This document shows, in pieces, positions 29,300 through 37,064 of a stretch of DNA of 39,078 bases (position 1 is the first letter of the stretch; each line of letters begins with the position of its first letter). The stretch is from Nocardioides turkmenicus (lineage in GTDB: Bacteria; Actinomycetota; Actinomycetes; Propionibacteriales; Nocardioidaceae): NCBI RefSeq assembly GCF_011045035.1, contig NZ_JAALAA010000033.1:1-39078 (forward strand). Direction: 5' to 3'. The position numbers were made by a program, and so were the translations under genes. Below the pieces are notes generated by a model. It searched no databases and was not told the origin of the DNA. It saw only the letters and a program-made list of their open reading frames with translations.

Positions 29300-30376
29300 A
29301 TGACGTTCTGGGCAGTGATCCCCGCCGGTGGTGCAGGCACCCGGCTGTGGCCGCTCTCGCGGTCCTCGGAGCCGAAGTTCCTGCGGGACCTGACTGGCCA
29401 CGGACGTACGCTCCTGCAGGAGACCTACGACCGGCTCGAGCCCGTCTCCGACGGCATCATGGTGGTGACCGGCGCGGTGCATGAGCGGGCGGTGTGCGAG
29501 CAGCTGCCGGAGGTGCCGCACGACGCCATCCTGTCCGAGCCGAGCGGCCGCGACTCGATGGCCGCGATCGGCCTGGCCGCGGCCTTCCTGGAGCGCCGCG
29601 ACCCGGACGCGGTGATGGGCTCCTTCGCCGCCGACCACGTGATCCGCAACGTCGACAACTTCCACGAGACCGTACGCAGCGCCGCGGCCGTCGCCGCGGA
29701 CGGCTGGCTGGTGACGATCGGGATCTCGCCGACCTTCGCCTCGACCGCGTTCGGCTACATCGCCGAGGGCGCGCCACTGGACGGCCACCGGGGCGCCTAC
29801 CTGGTCGACGAGTTCGTCGAGAAGCCGTCGGCCGAGGTGGCCGCCGGCTACCTCGCGACCGGCCGCTACCGGTGGAACGCCGGGATGTTCGTGGTCCGTC
29901 CCACCGTCCTCCTCGACCTGCTCGCGGAGTCGGACCCCGGCTTCACCGACCGGCTGCGGGCCATCGCCGCGGAGCCGTCGCGACTCGAGGCGCTGTGGGA
30001 GACACTGCCGACGATCGCGGTCGACCACGCGGTCGCCGAGCCGGCCGCCGCTGCCGGCAAGGTCGCCACGGTGCCCGCCGACCTCGGCTGGGACGACATC
30101 GGCGACTTCGACTCGCTCGCGACGCTGCTCCAGGCCGCCGCCACCGCCTCGCCCGAGGGCCCGACGATCCTCGGCGACGACAGCCTGGTCCACGCCCTCG
30201 ACTCCACCGGCCTGGTCGTGCCCCACTCCGGCCGCACCATCGCCCTCATCGGCCTCGAGGACATCGTCGTCGTCGACACCGACGACGCCGTCCTGGTCAC
30301 CACCCGAGCCCACGCCCAGCAGGTCAAGAAGATCGTCGCCGCCCTCAAGGACTCCGACCGCACCGACCTCACCTGA
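29300..30376 (+). CDS. manC: Mannose-1-phosphate guanylyltransferase
   Basis: A 358-residue enzyme making GDP-mannose from GTP and mannose-1-phosphate, for mannosylated lipids and glycans. The nucleotidyltransferase signature VIPAGGAGTRLWPLSRSSEPKFL (residues 6-28) is followed by AAFLERRDPDAVMGSFAADHVI, AFGYIAEG, VDEFVEKPS, RWNAGMFVV and GWDDIGDFDSLA. A short C-terminal beta region follows; there is no fused phosphomannose isomerase. Length matches M. tuberculosis ManB (Rv3264c). ATG 29300 is probably leaderless. A large inverted repeat and a terminator lie downstream. Confidence 0.94.
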   Translation: MTFWAVIPAGGAGTRLWPLSRSSEPKFLRDLTGHGRTLLQETYDRLEPVSDGIMVVTGAVHERAVCEQLPEVPHDAILSEPSGRDSMAAIGLAAAFLERRDPDAVMGSFAADHVIRNVDNFHETVRSAAAVAADGWLVTIGISPTFASTAFGYIAEGAPLDGHRGAYLVDEFVEKPSAEVAAGYLATGRYRWNAGMFVVRPTVLLDLLAESDPGFTDRLRAIAAEPSRLEALWETLPTIAVDHAVAEPAAAAGKVATVPADLGWDDIGDFDSLATLLQAAATASPEGPTILGDDSLVHALDSTGLVVPHSGRTIALIGLEDIVVVDTDDAVLVTTRAHAQQVKKIVAALKDSDRTDLT

Positions 30377-30390
30377 CCAGCGACACCGTC

Positions 30391-30503
30391 GGTCGAGCCG
30401 CGAGCGCCAGCGAGCGTGTCGAGACCAGCACAGTTCCCTCGGCGCTCGATAGGACTGTGTTGGTCTCGACACGCCTTCGCCTAGCGGCTCCGGCGGCTCG
30501 ACC
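30391..30503. repeat. Large imperfect inverted repeat
   Basis: A left arm of 44 bases (30391-30434, beginning GGTCGAGCCG) pairs with a right arm of 50 bases (30454-30503). The ends GGTCGAGCCG and GTGTCGAGACCA match almost perfectly; the middle differs in length by 6 bases. The 19-base spacer includes CGGCGCTCG. Elements reading GTCTCGACACG...GGCTCGACC are, in my recollection, scattered between genes in Nocardioides-type genomes. It lies between convergent genes and may aid termination. Confidence 0.65.
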
Positions 30504-30517
30504 GGCGGAGATGAGAG

Positions 30518-30547
30518 ACGGCCGCCTCCCCGAAGGGAGACGGCCGT
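30518..30547. terminator. Bidirectional terminator between manC and DUF3105 gene
   Basis: ACGGCCGCCTCCC-CGAA-GGGAGACGGCCGT, 13 positions with one mismatch and a CGAA loop, followed by TTTCGT on the plus strand. It ends 22 bases before the stop of the DUF3105 gene. Confidence 0.75.
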
Positions 30548-30569
30548 TTCGTACGTCCGGAGGGACCGA

Positions 30570-31352
30570 TCACATGGCCTGGGCCTCAGGGCTGGACGTG
30601 TAGGGGTACTTCTGCATGAATTCCTTGATCGCCTCGCCGGAGACACCCTCGCAGTACTGGAAGACGCCCTTCTGGGTGGACGCCTCGGTCGGGTTGGCCG
30701 GGTCGGCGGACCAGTGCGTCAGCGCGATGTGGGTGCCCGCGGGGAACTCGGTCTTCTTGTCGCCGGCGACAGCGGTCTCCTTGGCGTCGGCAGCGGTCCA
30801 CGGGGCCGCGATGAACTTGTAGCGGAAGTTGGAGGTGCCGGCGAACTTGTCACCGATCGCCCGGAGCGTGTTCAGCTCGTCCTCGGAGACGGTCTCGTCG
30901 TACCACACGATGGTGTAGCCGTGCTCGAGGTTGTGCACCAGCGCCTCGAGGTCGGGGCGGTCACCGGGGGTGTAGAACTTGCGCGACATGTCGGCCGGCG
31001 CGACGTTGGCCTCGTTCCAGTGGGGGCCGAACGCCGGGGGAGCAGTGGTGTAGGTCTGCTCGGTGCCGGTGGCGATGTGGTTCTGGTTGCCGTCTGCCGC
31101 CATCTCGGTGATCTTCTGGCAGCCGGCGGCCTTCGCGCTCTTCCCGATGTCCTGCAGCGCGACGTCGTCGTACTTGCTGGTCTTGAAGAAATCCGTGATC
31201 GGACCCCACGCTGCGGCACCCACGATCACGAGGGCGATGACGACGCAGACACCGACGATCGCCGCGCCACGGACGCGCTCGGCGCGACCCTGCTTCTTGC
31301 GGATCTCGTTGATGACCGCGCGGCGGTCTTTGTTGAGCGACTTGTTGGCCAC
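30570..31352 (-). CDS. DUF3105 membrane-anchored protein
   Basis: A 260-residue protein with a basic, charged N terminus (NKSLNKDRRAVINEIRKKQGRAERV), one membrane helix (about 29-50) and an extracytoplasmic DUF3105 domain. Typical segments are HWNEANVAP, DLEALVHNLEHGYTIVWYDE, FIAAPW and HIALTHWSADP. The conserved HNLEHG motif with two His could bind metal, but no function is established. GTG 31352 has AGG 9 bases upstream. It precedes nothing in its direction but manC's convergent end. Confidence 0.87.
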   Translation of the reverse strand: MANKSLNKDRRAVINEIRKKQGRAERVRGAAIVGVCVVIALVIVGAAAWGPITDFFKTSKYDDVALQDIGKSAKAAGCQKITEMAADGNQNHIATGTEQTYTTAPPAFGPHWNEANVAPADMSRKFYTPGDRPDLEALVHNLEHGYTIVWYDETVSEDELNTLRAIGDKFAGTSNFRYKFIAAPWTAADAKETAVAGDKKTEFPAGTHIALTHWSADPANPTEASTQKGVFQYCEGVSGEAIKEFMQKYPYTSSPEAQAM

Positions 31353-31392
31353 TGTCGGCTTACCTCAGGTCTCTGGTCGGGACGCGCAGATT

Positions 31393-32352
31393 CTAGGTGG
31401 TCAGTGGTAGCAGAAGTGAAGTTGCCCCGTGATTGATGTCATCCCGTACGCACCGCCAGCCGTGGGCGAACGCCAGCACGTCGATCACCACAGGGTCGGC
31501 ACCGTCCACCCGGAGCGCGTCCCCGTGGGCGATCGGGGCGGTTCCGGTCACCTCCGCGACGGCCGCGGAGAGCTCCTCGACGCTGGCCGGGGCGCCGAAC
31601 GGGGCCTGGTCCTCGGCGGCGCCCTTGAGGGCGCGTACGACGGCCTCCCGTGCCCCGAAGCCGAAGAAGTCCGACCCCTCGGGGCGGATGAGCGCGCTCG
31701 CTCCCGGCCCGTCGTCGCCCGGCTCGCGGACCAGGTCGGCGCGCCCGCGCAGGACCGCGAACGGCCGCGCGCCCAGCTTGCCCTGGGAGATCTCGGCCGC
31801 CGAGGCGATCTCGTCGACGACGGCAGGGGCGGTGACGACGAGGTCGTTGCCGTAGGCGTCGACCTGTCCGGCGAAGCTCTCCAGCACCTCGAGCCCGGCG
31901 GCGCCGATCGCGATGTCGGTCTGGCCGTCGCGCCAGGCCCGTCCGGCGGTGTCGGTGATGATCACGCCCACGTTGGCGCCGGTGCGGTCGCGGAGCGTGG
32001 CGCGCAGGGCGCGAGCGGAGGCGTCGGGGTCGAGCGGCAGCAGCACGATGTGGCCGGCCTCGACGTTGGAGGCGTCGATCCCGGCCGCCGCCATGGTCAG
32101 CCCGAGCCGGCTGCGCACGATCTGGGTCGGCCCGCGCCGGGCCACCACCCGGGTCGTCTCGCCGGGGAGCGCGTCGTCGCGGTTGCCCTCCCGCACCTGG
32201 CCCTCCGCCTTGGAGACCACCTTCGAGGTGACCACGACGATGTCGCCGTCGGCCAGCGGGGATTCGAGGGCGGCGAGGAGCAGGCCGGCGAGGTCGTCGC
32301 CCTTCCGCACCTCGGGTACGCCGTCGGGTGCGGTGACCGTGATGCCGGTCAT
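31393..32352 (-). CDS. fbiB: Coenzyme F420-0:L-glutamate ligase (FbiB, CofE part)
   Basis: A 319-residue protein. Residues 1-245 match CofE, which adds glutamates to F420-0: LADGDIVVVTSKVVSKAEGQV, VRSRLGLTMAAAGIDASNVE, NVGVIITDTAGRAWRDGQTDIAIGAAGL and SAAEISQGKLGARPFAVLRG. Mycobacterial FbiB (448 residues) continues into an FMN nitroreductase domain that reduces dehydro-F420-0. Here only about 70 C-terminal residues remain, and they do not look like that domain. The reductase step must be done by another protein. ATG 32352 overlaps the fbiA stop by 4 bases (ATGA), so the two are coupled. Confidence 0.92.
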   Translation of the reverse strand: MTGITVTAPDGVPEVRKGDDLAGLLLAALESPLADGDIVVVTSKVVSKAEGQVREGNRDDALPGETTRVVARRGPTQIVRSRLGLTMAAAGIDASNVEAGHIVLLPLDPDASARALRATLRDRTGANVGVIITDTAGRAWRDGQTDIAIGAAGLEVLESFAGQVDAYGNDLVVTAPAVVDEIASAAEISQGKLGARPFAVLRGRADLVREPGDDGPGASALIRPEGSDFFGFGAREAVVRALKGAAEDQAPFGAPASVEELSAAVAEVTGTAPIAHGDALRVDGADPVVIDVLAFAHGWRCVRDDINHGATSLLLPLTT

Positions 32353-33362
32353 CGGGTGACCAGCTCGACCGCGGCCGCGGCGATGTCGGCGGTCGCGTCC
32401 TCGGAGGACATCCACAGCGGGACGGCGGCCGCCTTCAGCCCGGAGTCGGTGAGCGAGGGGACGGCGTCGGCGTCGGCGGTGTCGACCAACCAGCCGTCGA
32501 GGACCCCGCCCGAGCCTCGCGTCCCATAATGCAGACCGACTCCGGCAGCGGTCGCGTCGACGCCGATCGCGGCCAGCATCTGCTCCGCCATGCCGCGTAC
32601 GTGATGACCACTGATGATCGGCGAGATCCCGACCACGGGGGCGGAGGTCGCGACCAGGCCCTCCCGGATTCCGGGCACGCCGAGGATGGTCCCGACCGAG
32701 ACGACCGGGTTCGAGGGAGGCACGATCACCAGGTCGGACTGCAGCAGCGCGTCCATCACACCGGGGCCCGGCTTCGACTCGTCCTGGCCCACGAAGACGA
32801 GCTTCTCGACCGGAACGCCGGCCCGTAGGCGAACCCAGTATTCCTGGAAGTGGACGACTGAGAGTCCACTGGGTGAATTCTCGTCCTTCACCGCCACGTG
32901 GGTCTCGACACGGTCGTCGGTCATCGGCAGCAGCTGCACCCGGTCGCCCCATACCGGTTTCAGCCAGCGATCGCACAACGCGGCGGTGACCTGCGACAAC
33001 GAGAAGCCGGCCTCGAGCATCTGGGTGCGCACCAGATGCGTGGCGATGTCGCGGTCGCCGAGCCCGAACCAGGTGCCGGGCACGCCGTAGGCCTCGAGCT
33101 CCTCCTTGATCGACCACGTCTCGGCCTTGCGGCCCCAGCCGCGCTCATGGTCGAATCCGTTGCCGAGGGTGTACATCACCGTGTCGAGGTCGGGGCAGAC
33201 CTTGACGCCGTGCATCCACAGATCGTCGGCGGTGTTGGCGATCACGGTGACCCGGGCATCTTCCCCAATGCCCGGGAGGCGGCCGGCGGAGATGCCGTGG
33301 AGGAGCCCGGAGATGAACTTCGAGCCACCATGGCCGCCGGAGAGAACGGTGATGTCACGCAT
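32349..33362 (-). CDS. fbiA: 2-phospho-L-lactate/phosphoenolpyruvate transferase (FbiA, CofD)
   Basis: A 337-residue enzyme that joins the Fo chromophore to the phospho-lactyl or phosphoenolpyruvyl group from a guanosine carrier, giving (dehydro-)F420-0. Visible: MRDITVLSGGHGGSKFISGL, VIANTADDLWMHGVKVCPDLDTVMYTL (Fo/GDP site Asp), FGLGDRDIATHL, QLLPMTDDRVETHV, HFQEYWVR and DLVIVPPSNPVVSVGTIL. Length is typical. ATG 33362 has GAGAGG 8 bases upstream. In M. tuberculosis fbiA/fbiB are next to whiB2 and divergent from it, exactly as here. Confidence 0.95.
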   Translation of the reverse strand: MRDITVLSGGHGGSKFISGLLHGISAGRLPGIGEDARVTVIANTADDLWMHGVKVCPDLDTVMYTLGNGFDHERGWGRKAETWSIKEELEAYGVPGTWFGLGDRDIATHLVRTQMLEAGFSLSQVTAALCDRWLKPVWGDRVQLLPMTDDRVETHVAVKDENSPSGLSVVHFQEYWVRLRAGVPVEKLVFVGQDESKPGPGVMDALLQSDLVIVPPSNPVVSVGTILGVPGIREGLVATSAPVVGISPIISGHHVRGMAEQMLAAIGVDATAAGVGLHYGTRGSGGVLDGWLVDTADADAVPSLTDSGLKAAAVPLWMSSEDATADIAAAAVELVTR

Positions 33363-33449
33363 GGTCCTAGCCTCTCAGACGAGGGCCAGCACCCCTGCTC
33401 CAGCCGGTGCCGAAAGGCCGTGTTAAGGCGCCCCTAGCAGATTTGAGGG

Positions 33450-33478
33450 TTGACTTGTGGCACCGACAGGCATGTAAT
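33450..33478 (+). promoter_or_regulatory. Promoter of the WhiB gene
   Basis: TTGACT (33450-33455), 17 bases, TGTAAT (33473-33478): the best sigma-70-type promoter in the window. Transcription near 33485 would leave a leader of about 228 bases. Confidence 0.65.
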
Positions 33479-33484
33479 TTCATC

Positions 33485-33713
33485 AGTGTGATTCGAAACT
33501 GAACCGGGGACCGTCAGCGCTGGAGACGGCGCTAGGAATCTCGGGAAATTTCGTACTGGGGACTGCATCAAAACATCGATCTCGGTCGTAACAGAGGCAG
33601 TTCCCGCAAAAAACGGGGGGATCGGTTACCTGCCGATGGCATGGAGGTGACTGGCCCAAGATGGGGTCACGGTCCCGAAACAAGCTGAATAGGGTCGAAA
33701 GGTCGGAAAGACG
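33485..33713 (+). promoter_or_regulatory. Long structured 5' leader of the WhiB gene
   Basis: Contains small hairpins AGCGC/GCGCT (33516-33533), CCCG/CGGG (33603-33617) and ATCGG/CCGAT (33621-33637), then GGTCGGAAAG before ATG 33714. I do not recognise a known riboswitch. Long leaders are known for several whiB genes and imply control after transcription start. Confidence 0.4.
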
Positions 33714-33968
33714 ATGAGAGAGCTGTTTCTCCTCGAGCCGGACACCGACGAAGGGGGCTGGCAGGAGCGCGCCCTGTGCGCGCAGACGGATCCGGAGGCG
33801 TTCTTCCCTGAGAAGGGTGGATCGACTCGGGAGGCCAAGAAGGTCTGCCAGACCTGCGAGGTGCGCCAGGACTGCCTTGAGTCTGCTCTGGGCAACGACG
33901 AGCGCTTCGGAATCTGGGGTGGACTCTCCGAGCGGGAGCGCCGCAAGCTGAAGAAGCGCGCAGTCTGA
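33714..33968 (+). CDS. WhiB-family iron-sulfur regulator (WhiB2/WhmD-like)
   Basis: An 84-residue protein with the four [4Fe-4S] cysteines Cys22, Cys45, Cys48 and Cys54 (C-X22-C-X2-C-X5-C), the G[IV]WGG turn (FGIWGGLSERERRKLKKR) and a basic DNA-contacting tail. MRELFLLEPD and the position next to fbiA match WhiB2/WhmD, a regulator of septation and cell division in mycobacteria and of sporulation (as WhiB) in Streptomyces. It acts with the sigma-A subunit of RNA polymerase. It has a strong promoter and a long leader, and a strong terminator follows. WhiB1 is less likely from the context. Confidence 0.93.
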   Translation: MRELFLLEPDTDEGGWQERALCAQTDPEAFFPEKGGSTREAKKVCQTCEVRQDCLESALGNDERFGIWGGLSERERRKLKKRAV

Positions 33969-33988
33969 GGCAATAACCAAGCACGAGC

Positions 33989-34025
33989 CAGCAAGGCCCG
34001 GACCGTCACAGGTCCGGGCCTGCTG
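33989..34025 (+). terminator. Intrinsic terminator after the WhiB gene
   Basis: CAGCA-GGCCCGGACC pairs with GGTCCGGGCC-TGCTG around GTCACA, with one bulged A (33994), followed by TCTTGTT. Confidence 0.85.
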
Positions 34026-34143
34026 TCTTGTTCAGCCGATTGCTTCGCAATCCACGTCGCGGAGCCCCGAAGAGGCCACTCATGCCCAGGGGGATATCGC
34101 CGATCGCCCGACAGGTCCATTCGGTCTATCACCAGATGGGCAC

Positions 34144-34149
34144 TAGGGT
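34144..34149 (+). promoter_or_regulatory. -10 box TAGGGT, leaderless promoter
   Basis: TAGGGT, 8 bases, then GTG 34158. It decides the start of the glycosyltransferase fusion against the upstream in-frame TTG 34149, which would overlap the box. Confidence 0.45.
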
Positions 34150-34157
34150 TGCCGATC

Positions 34158-37064
34158 GTGCAAGCGTCGGTCGCCCTCGTCCTCGTCTCTCATAACGGCG
34201 CCGGCTGGCTTCCGACCGTCATCGACGGGATCAGGAACCAGCAGGCTCCGGTGAGCTTTGCCGTCACGATCGACACCGGCTCGACCGACCGGTCGGTGGA
34301 GATCCTGGAGGAGACCTTCGCCCAGGTCGTCCAGATGCCCGCATCGACCACCTTCGCCGACGCGGCGAACGAAGCGCTGGCGATCCTCCACCAGGCGGCG
34401 CAGCCGCCGGAGTGGATCTGGTTCCTCCACGACGACTCGACCCCCGACCCGCACGCGCTGGCCACGCTGCTCAACGCCGCCGAGGAATACCCGGAGGCCG
34501 ACATCCTCGGCCCCAAGATCCGCGAGTGGCCCTCGCTGCGCCGGATGCTCGAGCTCGGTGTCTCGATCTCGGTCACCGGCAACCGCGAGACCGGCCTGGA
34601 GCGCGGCGAGTACGACCAGGGCCAGCACGACGAGGTACGCCGCGTCCTGGCCGTCAACACCGCCGGCATGCTGATCCGCCGCGAGGTCCTCGAATACCTC
34701 GGCGGCTTCGACAAGCACCTCCCGGTCCTCGGCACCGACATGGACCTCGGCTGGCGGGCCGCCAACGCCGGCTTCACGACCATCGCCGTCCCGGACGCGG
34801 TCGTCTTCCACGTGGAGGCGGCCCACCGTGGCGTACGCAAGACGCAGCTGACGGGGCGCCGGATCCACTACCAGGAGCGCCGGGCGGCGCTCTACACCCT
34901 GCTGGTCAACGGCCGGCCGGGGACGTTGGCGCTGTGGATGGTCAGGTTCTTCTTCCAGACCCTGTGGCGGATGCTCGGCTTCGTCCTCGTACGCGACCCC
35001 GGGGCGGCTCTCGACGACCTGGCCGCGCTGGGCTGGATCTACGGCCACACCGGTCAGATCATGGTCGCCAAGCGGCGCCGCCGGAAGCAGGCGCACGCCG
35101 ACAAGGAGACCGTCAAGGCGCTGCTGCCGCCGCCCTGGCTGCCCTACCGCCACGGTCTCGACTTCGTCTCCGACGTCGCCACCGCGGTCACCCTGCAGGC
35201 CTCCGACATCGCCGAACGCCGTCAGATGGCGCAGGCGGAGGCCGACCCGGCGTCCTTTGCGGCCAAGCGGCAGGCCGAGCGAGCCCAGCTCGAGGAGGAC
35301 GAGATCCCGGCCGAGACCGGCTGGCTGGTGCGCCTGTTCACCAACCCGGTCGCGGTGCTCCTGGTCGTCGTCGGCATCCTCGGCGTCGTCGGCGCCCGCG
35401 CGGCGCTCGGCGGCGTGGCCGGCAGCGGTCTCGGCCCCACGCCCCAGAACGTCGGTGACTGGTGGCAGCTGCAGTTCCAGTCCTGGCACGCGATCTCCCA
35501 GGGCACCGGCGTGCCGGCGCCGCCGCACATCTTCCCGCTGGCGGTCCTCGCGACGTTCCTCGGCGGCAACCCGAGCCTGGCGGTCACCGCGGTGATGCTG
35601 CTCAGCTTCCCGGTCGCGCTCGGCGGCGCGTGGCGGCTGCTGCGGGTCGCCGGCCGGCTGATCAGCCACCTCGGTGCCCCGCGCTGGCTGCTGCTGTGGG
35701 GCGCGACGGCGTACGCCCTGGTTCCCTACGTGAGCGGTGCCTTCGGCGACGGCCGGATCGGTGCGGTCGTCGTCGGCGCACTGCTGCCGTGGCTGGCCCA
35801 CGCCGCGCTCGGGTTCAGCGACCCGGTCGCCGACCGTCGCTGGCGGGCCGGCTGGCGCACCGGTCTGCTGCTCACCGTCATCACCGCCTTCGCGCCGATG
35901 GCCTTCCTCGTCGCGGCCGTCTTCGCGGCCGTCATCTTCATCGCCGTACGCCGACTGATGCCCGCCGCGCTGCGCGACCGCGACCAGTGGGGTCCGCCCG
36001 CTGCGGCGATCGCGACGCCGGTCGGTCTGCTGATCCCGTGGTGGCTCCCGCTGATCTTCTCCGGCGGCTGGGCCGGGCTGCTGCTCGACCCGGGCCGACT
36101 GCCGGCCCCGGCCGCGGGCGGCTTCGACCTGCTGGTGGGCCGCCTGACCGGGCTCGACGGCACCGACCTCGGCGCTCCGTGGTGGCTGGGCCTGGCGCTG
36201 CCGCTGCTGGCCGTGCTCGCGCTGATCCCCAGCCGCACCCGCATCCCGGTCCTGGTCTGCTGGATCGGCGCGGTCGCGACGGCCGTCGTCACCATGCTGC
36301 TGTCCTGGATCCCGATCCATCTCGACGCCGGCATCGCGCGCGTCGGCTGGGGCTTCCCGCTGGTCGCCATCCAGGGCCTCGCGGTGGTCGCGGCGGTGCT
36401 GGGTGCCCAGGGAGCCATCCTCGACGGGCTGAGCGGGCTGCGGAAGATCATGGTCGGCGCGGCCTCCGCGGTGGCGGCGGTCGGTGTCGTCGGCAGCCTC
36501 GGCTGGTTCGTCTACGCCGGCTCCGGCGACCTCACCGACAACACCCGCGCCCTCGGACACACCGGTGTGCCGTCCTACATGCTCGACCCGACCTCGACCA
36601 CGCTCGGCCCGGAGGACGGCGTCCTCGTGCTGCGCGGCTCGGTCGACGAGGGCATCCGCTACGCCGTCCTGCGCGACGACGGGATCACCCTCGGCGAGGA
36701 CGAGATCGCGCAGGTCGCCGGTGGCTCCGACGAGCTCACCGGAGTCGTACGCCGCCTGGCCGCCGACCCCGACGACGCGGTGATCAGCGACCTGGCCGCC
36801 CAGGGCGTCGCCTACATCGTGATGCCCGGGCCCGCCGACTCCTCGGTCGCCGAGGGGATCGACGCCTCGGGCTCGGTCACCCAGGCGAGCACCGTGGAGC
36901 GCTCGACGCGTGCCTGGCTGCTCGACTCCGACCCGAGCGACCCCGGCGTGACCGAGTCGCAGTCCATCATCCGTACGATCCTGTTGGTCCTGGCCGGGAT
37001 CGGGCTGTTCGTGGTCCTGGTCCTGTGCCTGCCGACGCTGATCCAGAGGAGGGAGTCGGCATGA
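34158..37064 (+). CDS. Family 2 glycosyltransferase fused to a large membrane domain
   Basis: Encodes 968 residues. The cytoplasmic GT-A domain (about 1-240) has ALVLVSHNGAGWLP, VTIDTGSTDRSVE, WIWFLHDDSTPDPHAL (metal-binding DDS instead of DXD), VNTAGMLIRREVLEYLGGFDKHLPVLGTDMDLGWRAANAGF and HVEAAHRG. A linker with a charged helix (RRQMAQAEADPASFAAKRQAERAQLEEDE) leads to about ten or more membrane helices (about 395-800). An extracytoplasmic domain (about 800-930) and a final membrane helix complete it. The layout suggests that sugars are attached or moved at the membrane; acceptor and sugar are unknown. It overlaps the DUF5719 gene by 4 bases, so the products probably work together. Confidence 0.88.
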   Translation: MQASVALVLVSHNGAGWLPTVIDGIRNQQAPVSFAVTIDTGSTDRSVEILEETFAQVVQMPASTTFADAANEALAILHQAAQPPEWIWFLHDDSTPDPHALATLLNAAEEYPEADILGPKIREWPSLRRMLELGVSISVTGNRETGLERGEYDQGQHDEVRRVLAVNTAGMLIRREVLEYLGGFDKHLPVLGTDMDLGWRAANAGFTTIAVPDAVVFHVEAAHRGVRKTQLTGRRIHYQERRAALYTLLVNGRPGTLALWMVRFFFQTLWRMLGFVLVRDPGAALDDLAALGWIYGHTGQIMVAKRRRRKQAHADKETVKALLPPPWLPYRHGLDFVSDVATAVTLQASDIAERRQMAQAEADPASFAAKRQAERAQLEEDEIPAETGWLVRLFTNPVAVLLVVVGILGVVGARAALGGVAGSGLGPTPQNVGDWWQLQFQSWHAISQGTGVPAPPHIFPLAVLATFLGGNPSLAVTAVMLLSFPVALGGAWRLLRVAGRLISHLGAPRWLLLWGATAYALVPYVSGAFGDGRIGAVVVGALLPWLAHAALGFSDPVADRRWRAGWRTGLLLTVITAFAPMAFLVAAVFAAVIFIAVRRLMPAALRDRDQWGPPAAAIATPVGLLIPWWLPLIFSGGWAGLLLDPGRLPAPAAGGFDLLVGRLTGLDGTDLGAPWWLGLALPLLAVLALIPSRTRIPVLVCWIGAVATAVVTMLLSWIPIHLDAGIARVGWGFPLVAIQGLAVVAAVLGAQGAILDGLSGLRKIMVGAASAVAAVGVVGSLGWFVYAGSGDLTDNTRALGHTGVPSYMLDPTSTTLGPEDGVLVLRGSVDEGIRYAVLRDDGITLGEDEIAQVAGGSDELTGVVRRLAADPDDAVISDLAAQGVAYIVMPGPADSSVAEGIDASGSVTQASTVERSTRAWLLDSDPSDPGVTESQSIIRTILLVLAGIGLFVVLVLCLPTLIQRRESA

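Noticed and set aside
33639..33686. 15-codon upstream frame in the WhiB leader
   Set aside because: It has an ATG and a stop but no ribosome binding site and no notable peptide, so there is not enough to call it a gene.
33485..33713. Known riboswitch (for example ydaO/c-di-AMP)
   Set aside because: The leader has short G-rich and A-rich stretches, but I could not line up the conserved core of any riboswitch class.
34143..36560. 805-codon minus-strand frame rich in Asp, Gln and Arg
   Set aside because: A shadow of the glycosyltransferase fusion. The composition is that of complemented membrane-protein codons.
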